Assembly: GCA_046726955.1 (NCBI GenBank)
Contig: JBKPBQ010000257.1
Span: 1 to 9,377, forward strand
DNA: 9,377 nucleotides
Origin: CAVPGH01 sp046726955
Lineage (GTDB): Bacteria > Acidobacteriota > Vicinamibacteria > Fen-336
Direction: 5' to 3'
Shown: one piece after another, positions 1 to 6,317 of the stretch
Position numbering within the stretch: the stretch's first letter is position 1
How the letters are laid out: the number at the start of each line of letters is the position of its first letter
The notes under the pieces: generated by a model
The model's input: the letters and a program-made list of their open reading frames with translations, nothing else
Databases searched by the model: none
Told to the model about the DNA's origin: nothing
Position numbers and translations under genes: made by a program

Positions 1-2
1 AG

Positions 3-140
3 AGAACGCAGGCGGCCGTCGAGCCCTACCGCTTCTTCGTGCGCTCCGAGAAGGACCAGCTGGACGGACAGGCCCAGGAGCTCCGCGGCCAGCGACAGGC
101 CCTGGGCGCTCTCGTCGCCCGCATCGAAGCCCTGCGCTAG
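3..140 (+). CDS. C-terminal end of an unidentified protein (5' partial)
   Basis: An open frame enters from the left edge and ends at TAG (138-140), leaving about 45 residues. The tail begins RTQAAVEPYRFFVRSE and continues with a Gln/Arg/Leu-rich stretch (DQLDGQAQELRGQRQALGAL) ending in ARIEALR. The heptad-like spacing of Leu/Ala/Val with many Gln, Arg and Glu suggests a C-terminal amphipathic helix or coiled coil. Most codons end in G or C, as expected for coding sequence here. The gene runs convergently to the minus-strand cluster. Its last two stop-codon bases lie inside the left arm of the inverted repeat at 139-154. The family cannot be named from this fragment. Confidence 0.6.
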   Translation, partial: RTQAAVEPYRFFVRSEKDQLDGQAQELRGQRQALGALVARIEALR

Positions 141-271
141 CAGGGTGCTGAAGAGTTTCCTCGCGCGGCGCGCGGCCGCGCTGCCTTGGCACGGTGCTCG
201 ACTTACCGGCGGCGGACTCCGGCGCGGTGGCGCGCGCGGCATCTCGAAGCGAGCTTCTTCAGCACCCTGCT
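139..271. repeat. Element bounded by 16-bp perfect inverted repeats (MITE/REP-like or bidirectional terminator)
   Basis: The left arm at 139-154 (AGCAGGGTGCTGAAGA) is the exact reverse complement of the right arm at 256-271 (TCTTCAGCACCCTGCT). The arms enclose 101 bp of very GC-rich DNA, which includes the perfect 12-bp palindrome GCGCGGCCGCGC at 170-181. No convincing gene lies inside. The element occupies almost the whole gap between two convergent genes: the left arm starts in the TAG of the plus-strand gene and the right arm ends 9 bp from the phosphatase stop. It could be a non-autonomous mobile or REP-type element, or a structured spacer that ends transcription from both sides. No T-run follows either arm, so it is not a classic intrinsic terminator, and no target-site duplication is evident. 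Confidence 0.7.
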
Positions 272-280
272 CGAGAGGGC

Positions 281-1756
281 TCAGCCTTCTTCGGCCACGC
301 AGCGCGGCGGCAGCGGGTCGTCGTAGGAGAAGCTCGGGTCGAGAGGGTGATCGATCCCCGAGCCCTTCTCGAAGCAGCCCGAGTCGCGCACCTTGCCTCC
401 CGCGTCGAGCGTCCAGTAGAAGGCCGACGTCGCGGTGAGACGCATGTACACGAAGTGGTAGATGGTGAGCGCCTTCGCGAACCGCGGGTCCGGACGGTAG
501 ACGTCGTAAAGCGGCGCGCCTCCGCCCCCGCTCACGAAGTAGCGCACGCCCCGCTTCTTGGGATCCTTGACCGGCTCTCCCGCCGCGTCGAGGGGAAGGC
601 TGCGGGCGTAGATGTGGTTGTGGGCGGTCATCACGAGATCGGGCGGCTCGAGGTCCTCGAGCGCGTCGGCGAGCTGCTTCTGCAGCGCGCGCTCGTCCGA
701 GTGCCCTCCCAGGCACTTGCCGAAGATGTTGCAGGCGCACCCTCGCGGCGTGTAGGGCGGGTGGTGCATGGCGAGGATCTTCCAGATGCGGCTGCTCTCG
801 CCCGGCGCGGGCAGCCACTGCGACATCGCGTTGCGGAGCCAGAGGAGCTGCAGCTGGTCCGTGCGCGGCGGGGCCGCCTTCTCGAGCAGGCCCTCCTCGA
901 CGCCCAGCGTGTTCGAGTCGAGCACGATGACGTCCACGAGCGGCCGCGTGGCCGCCTCCGCCGGCGCCGCCGGCGCCCCGCCCTTCGTGAGCTTGGGCAG
1001 CGGCCAGAGGATGCTGTAGTAGCGCTGGCGCTCGCTCGCCGGGGGATTGCCCTTCTCCACGACGCCGAAGCCGAACTGCGCGTGCGCGAGGGCGGGCGAC
1101 GCGTTGCACGTGTCGCGGCCCTTCGTCGGGTTCTCGTAAGCGGTGGCGTCGCCGGGCAGGCAATTGGCCTTGAGGCCCGCCTTCGCCTCCCCCGCGATCT
1201 CGCCCGCCGTCTCCGCCGCGGTGTCGGCTTTCGCTTTCGCCGCCGCCTTCTCTTCGTCCATGCCCTGGCGCACGTAGCGAGCCTTGCGATCGGCCACGAG
1301 CGAGTCGCGCAGCTCCTGCAGGCAGCTCTCCAGCCGCTCGGACTCCTCGACGGCGCGGCAGCCCTTGATGTCGTGGTTGCCGAGGGCGACGTGGGCCTTG
1401 CACTGGCGGATGAGCGGGTCGTACACGTCGTCGAAGCGCGTCTTGTAGAGGTCGGTGCTTCCCTTCCAGTAGATGTTGTCGCCCAGGAAGAAGACGAGGT
1501 CGGGAGGGAGGCGCAGGTTCTCGAGCTGCGACGCCACGGCCTCCTGCCCGTGCGTCCCCCACTCCGAGAACCCGGTCCCGTAGCCGGAGTCGCCGAGGAA
1601 GGCGAGGCGGACCTCGCCGTTCTGCGCGCGCTCGGGCGGACACCCCCGCGCCACCGCCGGCGCTCCCTTCTCCCTGTCGGCCGGAGCCGACGCACTGGCG
1701 AGAGGGAAGACCGCGGCGAGCACCACGCCGAGTCGGAAGGAGCGGGCGGGCCTCAA
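281..1756 (-). CDS. Exported purple-acid-phosphatase-like metallophosphoesterase
   Basis: This 491-residue protein is a calcineurin-like phosphoesterase, expected to hydrolyse phosphomonoesters in the periplasm or at the cell surface with a two-metal centre. The metal-ligand blocks appear in order: GDSGYG (55-60), GDNIY (92-96), GNHD (126-129), MHHPPY (330-335) and AHNHIYAR (378-385). The GDxxY tyrosine is typical of the purple/tartrate-resistant acid phosphatase branch. Residues 1-24 form a signal peptide (RPARSFRLG, a hydrophobic run, then ASASA). At least nine cysteines, including CACNIFGKC (340-348), suit an oxidising compartment. An Ala/Lys/Glu-rich insertion with several cysteines lies at about 133-245. 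The start is inferred: a TTG at 1754-1756, 2 nt after the PorV-like stop, gives the full signal peptide; the next candidate is the GTG at codon 11. There is no clear Shine-Dalgarno, so coupled translation is likely. The fold is near certain; the substrate is unknown. Confidence 0.9.
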   Translation of the reverse strand: MRPARSFRLGVVLAAVFPLASASAPADREKGAPAVARGCPPERAQNGEVRLAFLGDSGYGTGFSEWGTHGQEAVASQLENLRLPPDLVFFLGDNIYWKGSTDLYKTRFDDVYDPLIRQCKAHVALGNHDIKGCRAVEESERLESCLQELRDSLVADRKARYVRQGMDEEKAAAKAKADTAAETAGEIAGEAKAGLKANCLPGDATAYENPTKGRDTCNASPALAHAQFGFGVVEKGNPPASERQRYYSILWPLPKLTKGGAPAAPAEAATRPLVDVIVLDSNTLGVEEGLLEKAAPPRTDQLQLLWLRNAMSQWLPAPGESSRIWKILAMHHPPYTPRGCACNIFGKCLGGHSDERALQKQLADALEDLEPPDLVMTAHNHIYARSLPLDAAGEPVKDPKKRGVRYFVSGGGGAPLYDVYRPDPRFAKALTIYHFVYMRLTATSAFYWTLDAGGKVRDSGCFEKGSGIDHPLDPSFSYDDPLPPRCVAEEG

Positions 1757-1758
1757 GC

Positions 1759-2835
1759 TCAGAATCGGAAGACGAGGCCGAAGGAGAAATCCGGGCCGTG
1801 GAAGACGTCCTTCACGTCGATGTCGAACCGGAAGGCATGGCCGAAGTACTCCGAGAAGATCGACCCGCCGAGCGTTGCCACCGTTTCCCAGTCTCCCTGG
1901 TTGAAGGCGCGGGCAACCGCGTCGTCCGGTCCCGTGTACTGGAGGGTCCCCGAAGAGCGGTAGTGGACCCCGCCTCGGACCTTCACCGTACCGCAGCCGC
2001 ACCAGAGCGGCGCCCCGAACTCGATACCCGCCCGCGGCTCGACGGCGTTGGGGATGCCGAAGCCCGCCGCACCCACGGCGTCGTTGCGACGGAGCGTGTC
2101 CGTCACCTCCTGGTACCGAACGAGGTCGCCCTCGACCGCGATCGTCCAGCGATCGGAGGGCCGCCAGGCGAGCCCGGCGGAGACGAGCGACGGGCGTCGG
2201 ACGTCCACTGGGACCAACGTCGCGCCCGCGGACCGAGCGACGGGGATCGACCAGTCGAACCCCGGCTGGAACGAGATCCCCAGCCGCAACGCCGGGAGCG
2301 CGCGGCGCGAGGTGTCGATCATGTCCACGAGAAGGCCCGTCGTGAAGCGGACGTGCGTGTCCTCCCCGCTCGCCACGCGGCCGGAGGCGGCACCGCTCTC
2401 GGTCGTGTCCAGGGAAAGGCGGCTCCAGGCGACACCGGCGCCCAGGCTCAGCCGACGCCGCGGCCGGAACGCCGCGGAGAGACCGCCCTCCCAGGTGGAC
2501 GAGTCGAGCGAATTGGTCGCCTGCTCGTGACGCGTCACGTAGGCGGCGATGTGGACGGGGAAGAGCACGCTGGTCGACGCCGAGCCCCACCGCTCGCCGG
2601 AGCTCAGGCCTACTTCGGTGAGCGGAACGAGGGTGAGGCCGGCGGGGTTGGCGTAGGCGGCCTTGGCGTCGTCGGCCACGGCGACGAAGGCGCCGCCGAG
2701 CCCGGCGGGCCGCGAGCCGACGCTCTCGGGAGCGAAGCTCAACCCCGCGAACAGCGGATCGGAGGTCTGCGCTGCCGCGGAAGAGCCGAGCGTCACGCAC
2801 AGGAGGGCCGTCGGGAGGGCACGACCTGGGAACAT
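1759..2835 (-). CDS. PorV/OmpP1-FadL-like outer-membrane beta-barrel protein
   Basis: A 358-residue protein with a signal peptide at about 1-23 (MFPGRALPTALLC then SSAAAQ). The segment at about 31-67 runs from GLSFAPESVGSRP through GLGGAFVAVADD to YANPAGL. This is the N-terminal signature shared by PorV/PorQ-type (UPF0164-like) and OmpP1/FadL-type barrels. The rest is alternating beta-strand sequence rich in Gly, aromatic and charged residues, and it ends GLVFRF with the terminal Phe typical of barrels inserted by the BAM complex. In these families the protein forms a channel or a surface-attachment platform; the cargo here is unknown. A WCGC cysteine pair lies in the second half. The ATG at 2833-2835 is chosen because it begins the signal peptide and is preceded by GAGGAG four bases upstream. 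A TTGACA-type promoter lies in the gap before it. The phosphatase follows 2 nt after its stop, so the two are probably cotranslated. Confidence 0.85.
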   Translation of the reverse strand: MFPGRALPTALLCVTLGSSAAAQTSDPLFAGLSFAPESVGSRPAGLGGAFVAVADDAKAAYANPAGLTLVPLTEVGLSSGERWGSASTSVLFPVHIAAYVTRHEQATNSLDSSTWEGGLSAAFRPRRRLSLGAGVAWSRLSLDTTESGAASGRVASGEDTHVRFTTGLLVDMIDTSRRALPALRLGISFQPGFDWSIPVARSAGATLVPVDVRRPSLVSAGLAWRPSDRWTIAVEGDLVRYQEVTDTLRRNDAVGAAGFGIPNAVEPRAGIEFGAPLWCGCGTVKVRGGVHYRSSGTLQYTGPDDAVARAFNQGDWETVATLGGSIFSEYFGHAFRFDIDVKDVFHGPDFSFGLVFRF

Positions 2836-2839
2836 CGAA

Positions 2840-2845
2840 CTCCTC
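2840..2845 (-). promoter_or_regulatory. Ribosome binding site of the PorV-like gene
   Basis: On the minus strand GAGGAG is followed by four bases (TTCG) and then the ATG. This supports that ATG over the much longer open frame upstream. Confidence 0.6.
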
Positions 2846-2887
2846 GGAGGGCGGCGACCGGACGAACGAAGCGGCGGAACTCCCGCG

Positions 2888-2916
2888 ACGTTATCGTTAG
2901 GCCCGAGCGCTGTCAA
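2888..2916 (-). promoter_or_regulatory. Probable sigma-70-type promoter for the PorV-like/phosphatase pair
   Basis: Read on the minus strand, a perfect -35 hexamer TTGACA (2911-2916) is followed by a 17-nt spacer and TAACGT (2888-2893) as a -10. An overlapping GATAAC (2890-2895) matches TATAAT at four positions but gives a spacer of 15. The -10 patch TAACGATAACGT is unusually AT-rich for this window. Transcription would start near 2881, giving an untranslated leader of about 45 nt ahead of the PorV-like ATG. It sits in the only gap longer than 30 bp within the cluster, so the last two genes could be transcribed separately from the five before them. Confidence 0.55.
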
Positions 2917-2945
2917 CATCACCGCCCGGGAACTCGGCGGGCTGC

Positions 2946-5453
2946 CTAAAACGAAAAACCAGCCTGGAAGTACAGCCAGGTCTCCCCTTCGCCGCGCGCG
3001 AAGGAGACGCTCGCGGTGTAGGCGGGATTCAGCACGGTCATCCACAGTCCCGCCCCAAAGGCAGTGTGCCAGCGGTCCGAGGTCTCGTCGGCGAGGAAGA
3101 CCCGGCCGGTGTCGCCGAGACCGAAGACACCGAAGCGGACGGGCAGGCTCCCCTCGTGGTCGTAGAGCGTCAGACGGAGCTCGGCATTGCCGTAGAGGGA
3201 GGCATCGCCGGAGTAGCGCTGCTGGCGGAAGCCGCGCACGGAGTCCGGGCCCCCGATCGTCGCCGCCTCGTGGAAGGGATAGACCCCGAAGACCCGCGCC
3301 CCGCCGGCGCGGAGGGCGAGAACAGGGGCGAGCGGAAGCGGCGCTGCCAGGTACGCGGTGGCGAAGCCGTGGACCTGGCCGAAGAGGTCGGTCACGCTCC
3401 ACATCGGCGGATAGACGGTTCCTTCCGCGGCGACGAGGAAGCCCCTCGACGGCGCGGTCTTGTGGTTGCGGCGGTCGAGCGCCAGGGCCACGCGAACTCC
3501 GGCCTGGCCGAAGCCGAGCGATCCGTAGGGCCGCTCCTGGGCCACGAGTGTCGTGTCGGACAGCCGCGTGTCCGCGTACTTGACGACCGGCCCCACCAGG
3601 ACGTCGATCGCGGAGAGGTCGAGCCGGTAGGACGGCGAGAGGACGTACTGCGTCTGCCGGACGTCGTGGAAATCCTGGTCGCCTTCGGCGCTCGTCTCGT
3701 TGCCGAAGCCGTAGAAGTGGACGACGTCGAGGGCCGAGACCTTCGCCGCGAGCTGGAAGCGCGTGCGGTTGTCGGTCCGCAGCGAGTCGTAGTCGTACCG
3801 GATGCCGCCGGTCCCGAGCTCCGTCGAATAGCCGACCCGCACGACGTGGCGGTCCGCGTAGGGATGCTTGCGGAAGCCGTAATCGGTCTTCGTGAGCTGC
3901 AGCCCCACGATCACGCCGTAGTCGGGGCCAGCGCGAAGCCAGGGGAGGATGCCGTGGTCGCTTCCCCAGTCGCGCTCGGGATCCCCTGCCGCGTCCCTGG
4001 GCGCCGTGTACGGGCGCGCGCTCTGCTTCGTCCCCGGCCCTCTCACGATCTCGTTCTGCCCGCTCGAGTCGTAGAACCGCGTGTACCCGCCCGCCGAGTC
4101 GTCGAGGGAGTCGTTGCCCTCTCCACCCACCACGCGCACCTTCACGCCGGGGCTGCCCGTGCCTTCCGAGACGACACGATCGTCGCCGCCCTTCAGGAAG
4201 ACGCGGACCTCGCGGGTGACGTCGGGGTCGTAGCGGCGGCGGAAGTAGGGCCCGCCGGATCCCGCGAGGACGATCTCGACTCCCCCGTCGCGCTGCCGCA
4301 GGATCTGAAGGGAGTCCGGCTCGTCCGTGCCGTGGACCTCGGCCTCGCGGGCGAGCATCTCGTAGAAGCCGCGGGCCGCGTCGCCCAGCCGCTGCCGGCG
4401 GACGGCGAGTGTCGAGGCGAGCTGATCACCCCGCAGGCGGTAGAACGGCGGGGGGAGCCGGCGCACGGCCTCCTCGATGACGGAGTCGGTGAGCTTCTCC
4501 TGCAGGTCACGGACGGTCGCGTTCCAGACCGGCCAGTCGAGCTCGGCCAGATACCGGCGGTCGAGGAAGCGCGCCTGCCACGTCAGGCCCACCAGGCTCG
4601 GGTACTCGTCCTCGAAGTGCACGAGCCGGGGAACGCTCGACCGGGCGATGTCCATGAGGACCCCGTCGAACTTGACGAAGGCGAGATCGCGGTCCTTGGG
4701 GACGGGATGCCAGACGGCGTCGTCGTCCCGGGCCCAGTCCCACTGGTCCTCGTGCCGGTCGTAGTCGCCGATCAGCAGGTCGAAGAGGCGCGCCTTCAGG
4801 AACCCGGGCGCGTCCACCCGCTCACGAGCGTCGGCGTCGAGGATCTTGTCCAGCTCCTCCGTGTCCACGAGCCGGCGGAACCGCTCGAATCCCGGGGTGA
4901 TCGGCGGCTCGACGGACGCGCGCTCCTCGAGCGTGCCCAGCATGTTCGCGAACTCCTTGCGGAACTTCCCGAGACCGGGCGAGTCCGGCAGCGCCACCAG
5001 GCAGCGGCCCACGTGGAGAATTCCTACCGCGTCGGCGAGCCGGTCCACCACCGAGCCGTTGGCCGGCAGCGACGCGCTGATCTCGTCCTGCGCGATCGTG
5101 TCCACGAAGCTGTCCCGCAGCGCGTCGGGAAGGACGGCCGAGGGGTCCTTGTCGATCGACCGGAACTTCCACCTCCTGCCGTCCGCCCCGTCGAAGGTCA
5201 GCCCCTTCGTCTGCTTGCCTCCCGCCTTCTTCCGGGGCGTGAGACCGCCCGAGAAGCGCTCGAGGTCGAGGTACTCCGCCTCGATGGGCGTCGTCCAGAG
5301 GTCGCGGTACCCCGACCCGAGCACGAACCGGTGCAAGCGGCCGGCGCGGTACTCGGGCCCGGGAGTCCCGCGCCAGAGCGCCGGCGGCTCCTGGGCCGTC
5401 GTTCGCGCGGCGGCGGCGGCGAGAACGGCGGTGACGACCACCGCCCCTCGCAT
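2946..5453 (-). CDS. Periplasmic kinase-like domain fused to an Omp85/BamA-type outer-membrane barrel
   Basis: This 835-residue protein has a signal peptide at 1-20 (MRGAVVVTAVLAAAAARTTA). The N-terminal half looks like an atypical kinase. WKFRSIDKDPS (95-105) may supply the nucleotide-binding Lys, FDLLIGDYDRHEDQWDW (224-240) resembles a catalytic loop, and PKDRDLAF (252-259) resembles the DFG-type metal-binding Asp. Gln237 stands where PI3K/HipA-like kinases have Asn. Residues about 380-470 form a beta-rich linker with one RTX-type nonapeptide, GGEGNDSLD (443-451). From about 505 the sequence is barrel-like. It contains VRGF (739-742), the loop-6 motif of the Omp85 superfamily, and ends GFSF with the aromatic terminus used by BAM. 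No POTRA repeats are seen; the kinase-like domain takes their place. The ATG shares one base with the PLD stop (TGATG), and AAGGAGG lies 10 nt upstream. The barrel and domain order are well supported; kinase activity is inferred. Confidence 0.88.
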   Translation of the reverse strand: MRGAVVVTAVLAAAAARTTAQEPPALWRGTPGPEYRAGRLHRFVLGSGYRDLWTTPIEAEYLDLERFSGGLTPRKKAGGKQTKGLTFDGADGRRWKFRSIDKDPSAVLPDALRDSFVDTIAQDEISASLPANGSVVDRLADAVGILHVGRCLVALPDSPGLGKFRKEFANMLGTLEERASVEPPITPGFERFRRLVDTEELDKILDADARERVDAPGFLKARLFDLLIGDYDRHEDQWDWARDDDAVWHPVPKDRDLAFVKFDGVLMDIARSSVPRLVHFEDEYPSLVGLTWQARFLDRRYLAELDWPVWNATVRDLQEKLTDSVIEEAVRRLPPPFYRLRGDQLASTLAVRRQRLGDAARGFYEMLAREAEVHGTDEPDSLQILRQRDGGVEIVLAGSGGPYFRRRYDPDVTREVRVFLKGGDDRVVSEGTGSPGVKVRVVGGEGNDSLDDSAGGYTRFYDSSGQNEIVRGPGTKQSARPYTAPRDAAGDPERDWGSDHGILPWLRAGPDYGVIVGLQLTKTDYGFRKHPYADRHVVRVGYSTELGTGGIRYDYDSLRTDNRTRFQLAAKVSALDVVHFYGFGNETSAEGDQDFHDVRQTQYVLSPSYRLDLSAIDVLVGPVVKYADTRLSDTTLVAQERPYGSLGFGQAGVRVALALDRRNHKTAPSRGFLVAAEGTVYPPMWSVTDLFGQVHGFATAYLAAPLPLAPVLALRAGGARVFGVYPFHEAATIGGPDSVRGFRQQRYSGDASLYGNAELRLTLYDHEGSLPVRFGVFGLGDTGRVFLADETSDRWHTAFGAGLWMTVLNPAYTASVSFARGEGETWLYFQAGFSF

Positions 5454-6313
5454 CAGGCCGCTTCCTCCTTCTTGCCCGCATCGGTCCCGGCCCAATCCGC
5501 CGCGAAGATCTCGGCGATCTGCTTCACCACCCGGGAGTGCTTCACCACGATGCCGATCTCTCGTCGGCTGTCGAGCTCGGGCTTGCGAAGGATCTGGCTT
5601 CCCACGAAGGCGACCTTTCCGTCGCGGACGATCGCCCGCAGGTGCATGCGCTTGCCCGGGAACTTCTCGGCGCTCAAGCCTTCGTGCCCCTTCTCCAGCT
5701 TGCCGATGATGCGCACCACCACCCCCGCCTTCTGCCGCTCCTGCAGGACGCGGATGCACGCGTTGTCGGTGACGTGGCCGTAGATGAGGAGCTCGCGCTT
5801 CGCCTTGCGCAGGAACGCCGTCAGCCGCTCGCGGGCGTTCACCGGGCTCACGAGGAGGCTCGGGTTGTCGCCGGTGTAGGGCTTGCGGTCGAAGTCGGCG
5901 TCGAAGACCTTGCGCGCCTCGTCCACGAGCGCGCGCTTGCGGGTGGCGATGCCGAGGCTTCGGCAGTGCCCGATGTCCGACCGCGTGAGGTTGTAGGCGA
6001 GAACGAAGAGCTTCTTGCGATCGACGATCATGATCTTCCCGTGGTAGCGCAGGAGGTCGTCCGCGCTGCGCGAGACCGTGGCGCCGATGTGGAGGAGGCG
6101 CAGCTCGAGCTTGCGGAGGGCCTTCTCCCGCCCCCTCGCGGTGTGCGCGATCAGGGTTCGTACCTCCACGCCGCGCTTCACCGCGTCCGCCAGCGCGTCC
6201 TCGATCTCGCGCCGGTCGAGCCGGAAGATGTGGACGTCGATGCTCTTCTTGGCGTTGCGGATCGCCGCGAGCGTGGGTCCGATCCCGTCTTCGGGCTGGA
6301 CGAGCAGCTCCAT
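5453..6313 (-). CDS. Cytoplasmic phospholipase D-like (HKD) protein
   Basis: A 286-residue protein with two PLD-type halves. The first half has IDVHIFRLDR (25-34) as the opening strand and a complete HxKxxxxD motif, HGKIMIVD (91-98), followed by AYNLTRSD. The second has LLIYGHVTDN (175-184) and HLRAIVRDGKVAFVGSQ (224-240), where the Lys of HxK is Arg226; EIGIVV follows. PLD enzymes pair both motifs in one active site, with one His forming a phospho-intermediate. The Lys-to-Arg change may therefore weaken or shift activity. No signal peptide or membrane segment is seen, making this the only clearly cytoplasmic product of the cluster. The ATG at 6311-6313 lies 4 nt after the DUF4956 stop and has only a weak AAGG upstream, which suggests coupled translation. 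The substrate could be a phospholipid head group, a nucleic acid or another phosphodiester and cannot be told from sequence. Confidence 0.88.
   Translation of the reverse strand: MELLVQPEDGIGPTLAAIRNAKKSIDVHIFRLDRREIEDALADAVKRGVEVRTLIAHTARGREKALRKLELRLLHIGATVSRSADDLLRYHGKIMIVDRKKLFVLAYNLTRSDIGHCRSLGIATRKRALVDEARKVFDADFDRKPYTGDNPSLLVSPVNARERLTAFLRKAKRELLIYGHVTDNACIRVLQERQKAGVVVRIIGKLEKGHEGLSAEKFPGKRMHLRAIVRDGKVAFVGSQILRKPELDSRREIGIVVKHSRVVKQIAEIFAADWAGTDAGKKEEAA
5464..5470 (-). promoter_or_regulatory. Strong ribosome binding site of the kinase-barrel gene
   Basis: AAGGAGG on the minus strand lies 10 nt before the ATG, inside the last codons of the PLD-like gene. It is the best Shine-Dalgarno in the cluster and fixes the start at 5453 rather than the longer frame that runs on to 5759. 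Confidence 0.7.
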
Positions 6314-6317
6314 GCGC

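Noticed and set aside
170..181. Perfect 12-bp palindrome GCGCGGCCGCGC as an operator site
   Set aside because: It lies between two gene 3' ends inside the inverted-repeat element and consists only of G and C, so it is more likely part of that structure or compositional chance.
194..1963. A 589-codon open frame on the plus strand, antisense to the phosphatase
   Set aside because: It covers a gene with five intact metal-ligand motifs on the other strand, and its own translation is Arg/Val/Ala-biased with no recognisable domain.
1757..2800. Upstream extension of the phosphatase frame to an ATG at 2800
   Set aside because: The extension lies out of frame across the PorV-like gene and translates to Arg/Gly-rich noise. 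The real protein begins with the signal peptide at 1756.
2917..2945. Possible terminator hairpin just after the kinase-barrel stop (GCCCG/CGGGC arms)
   Set aside because: The stem is only 5 bp with a 9-nt loop and no T-run follows. In DNA this GC-rich such stems are common by chance.
3066..5783. A 905-codon open frame on the plus strand, antisense to the kinase-barrel gene
   Set aside because: It is a stop-free shadow caused by high GC. Its translation is low-complexity Arg/Val/Glu-rich with no motifs, while the opposite strand has a signal peptide, kinase-like motifs and an Omp85 barrel.
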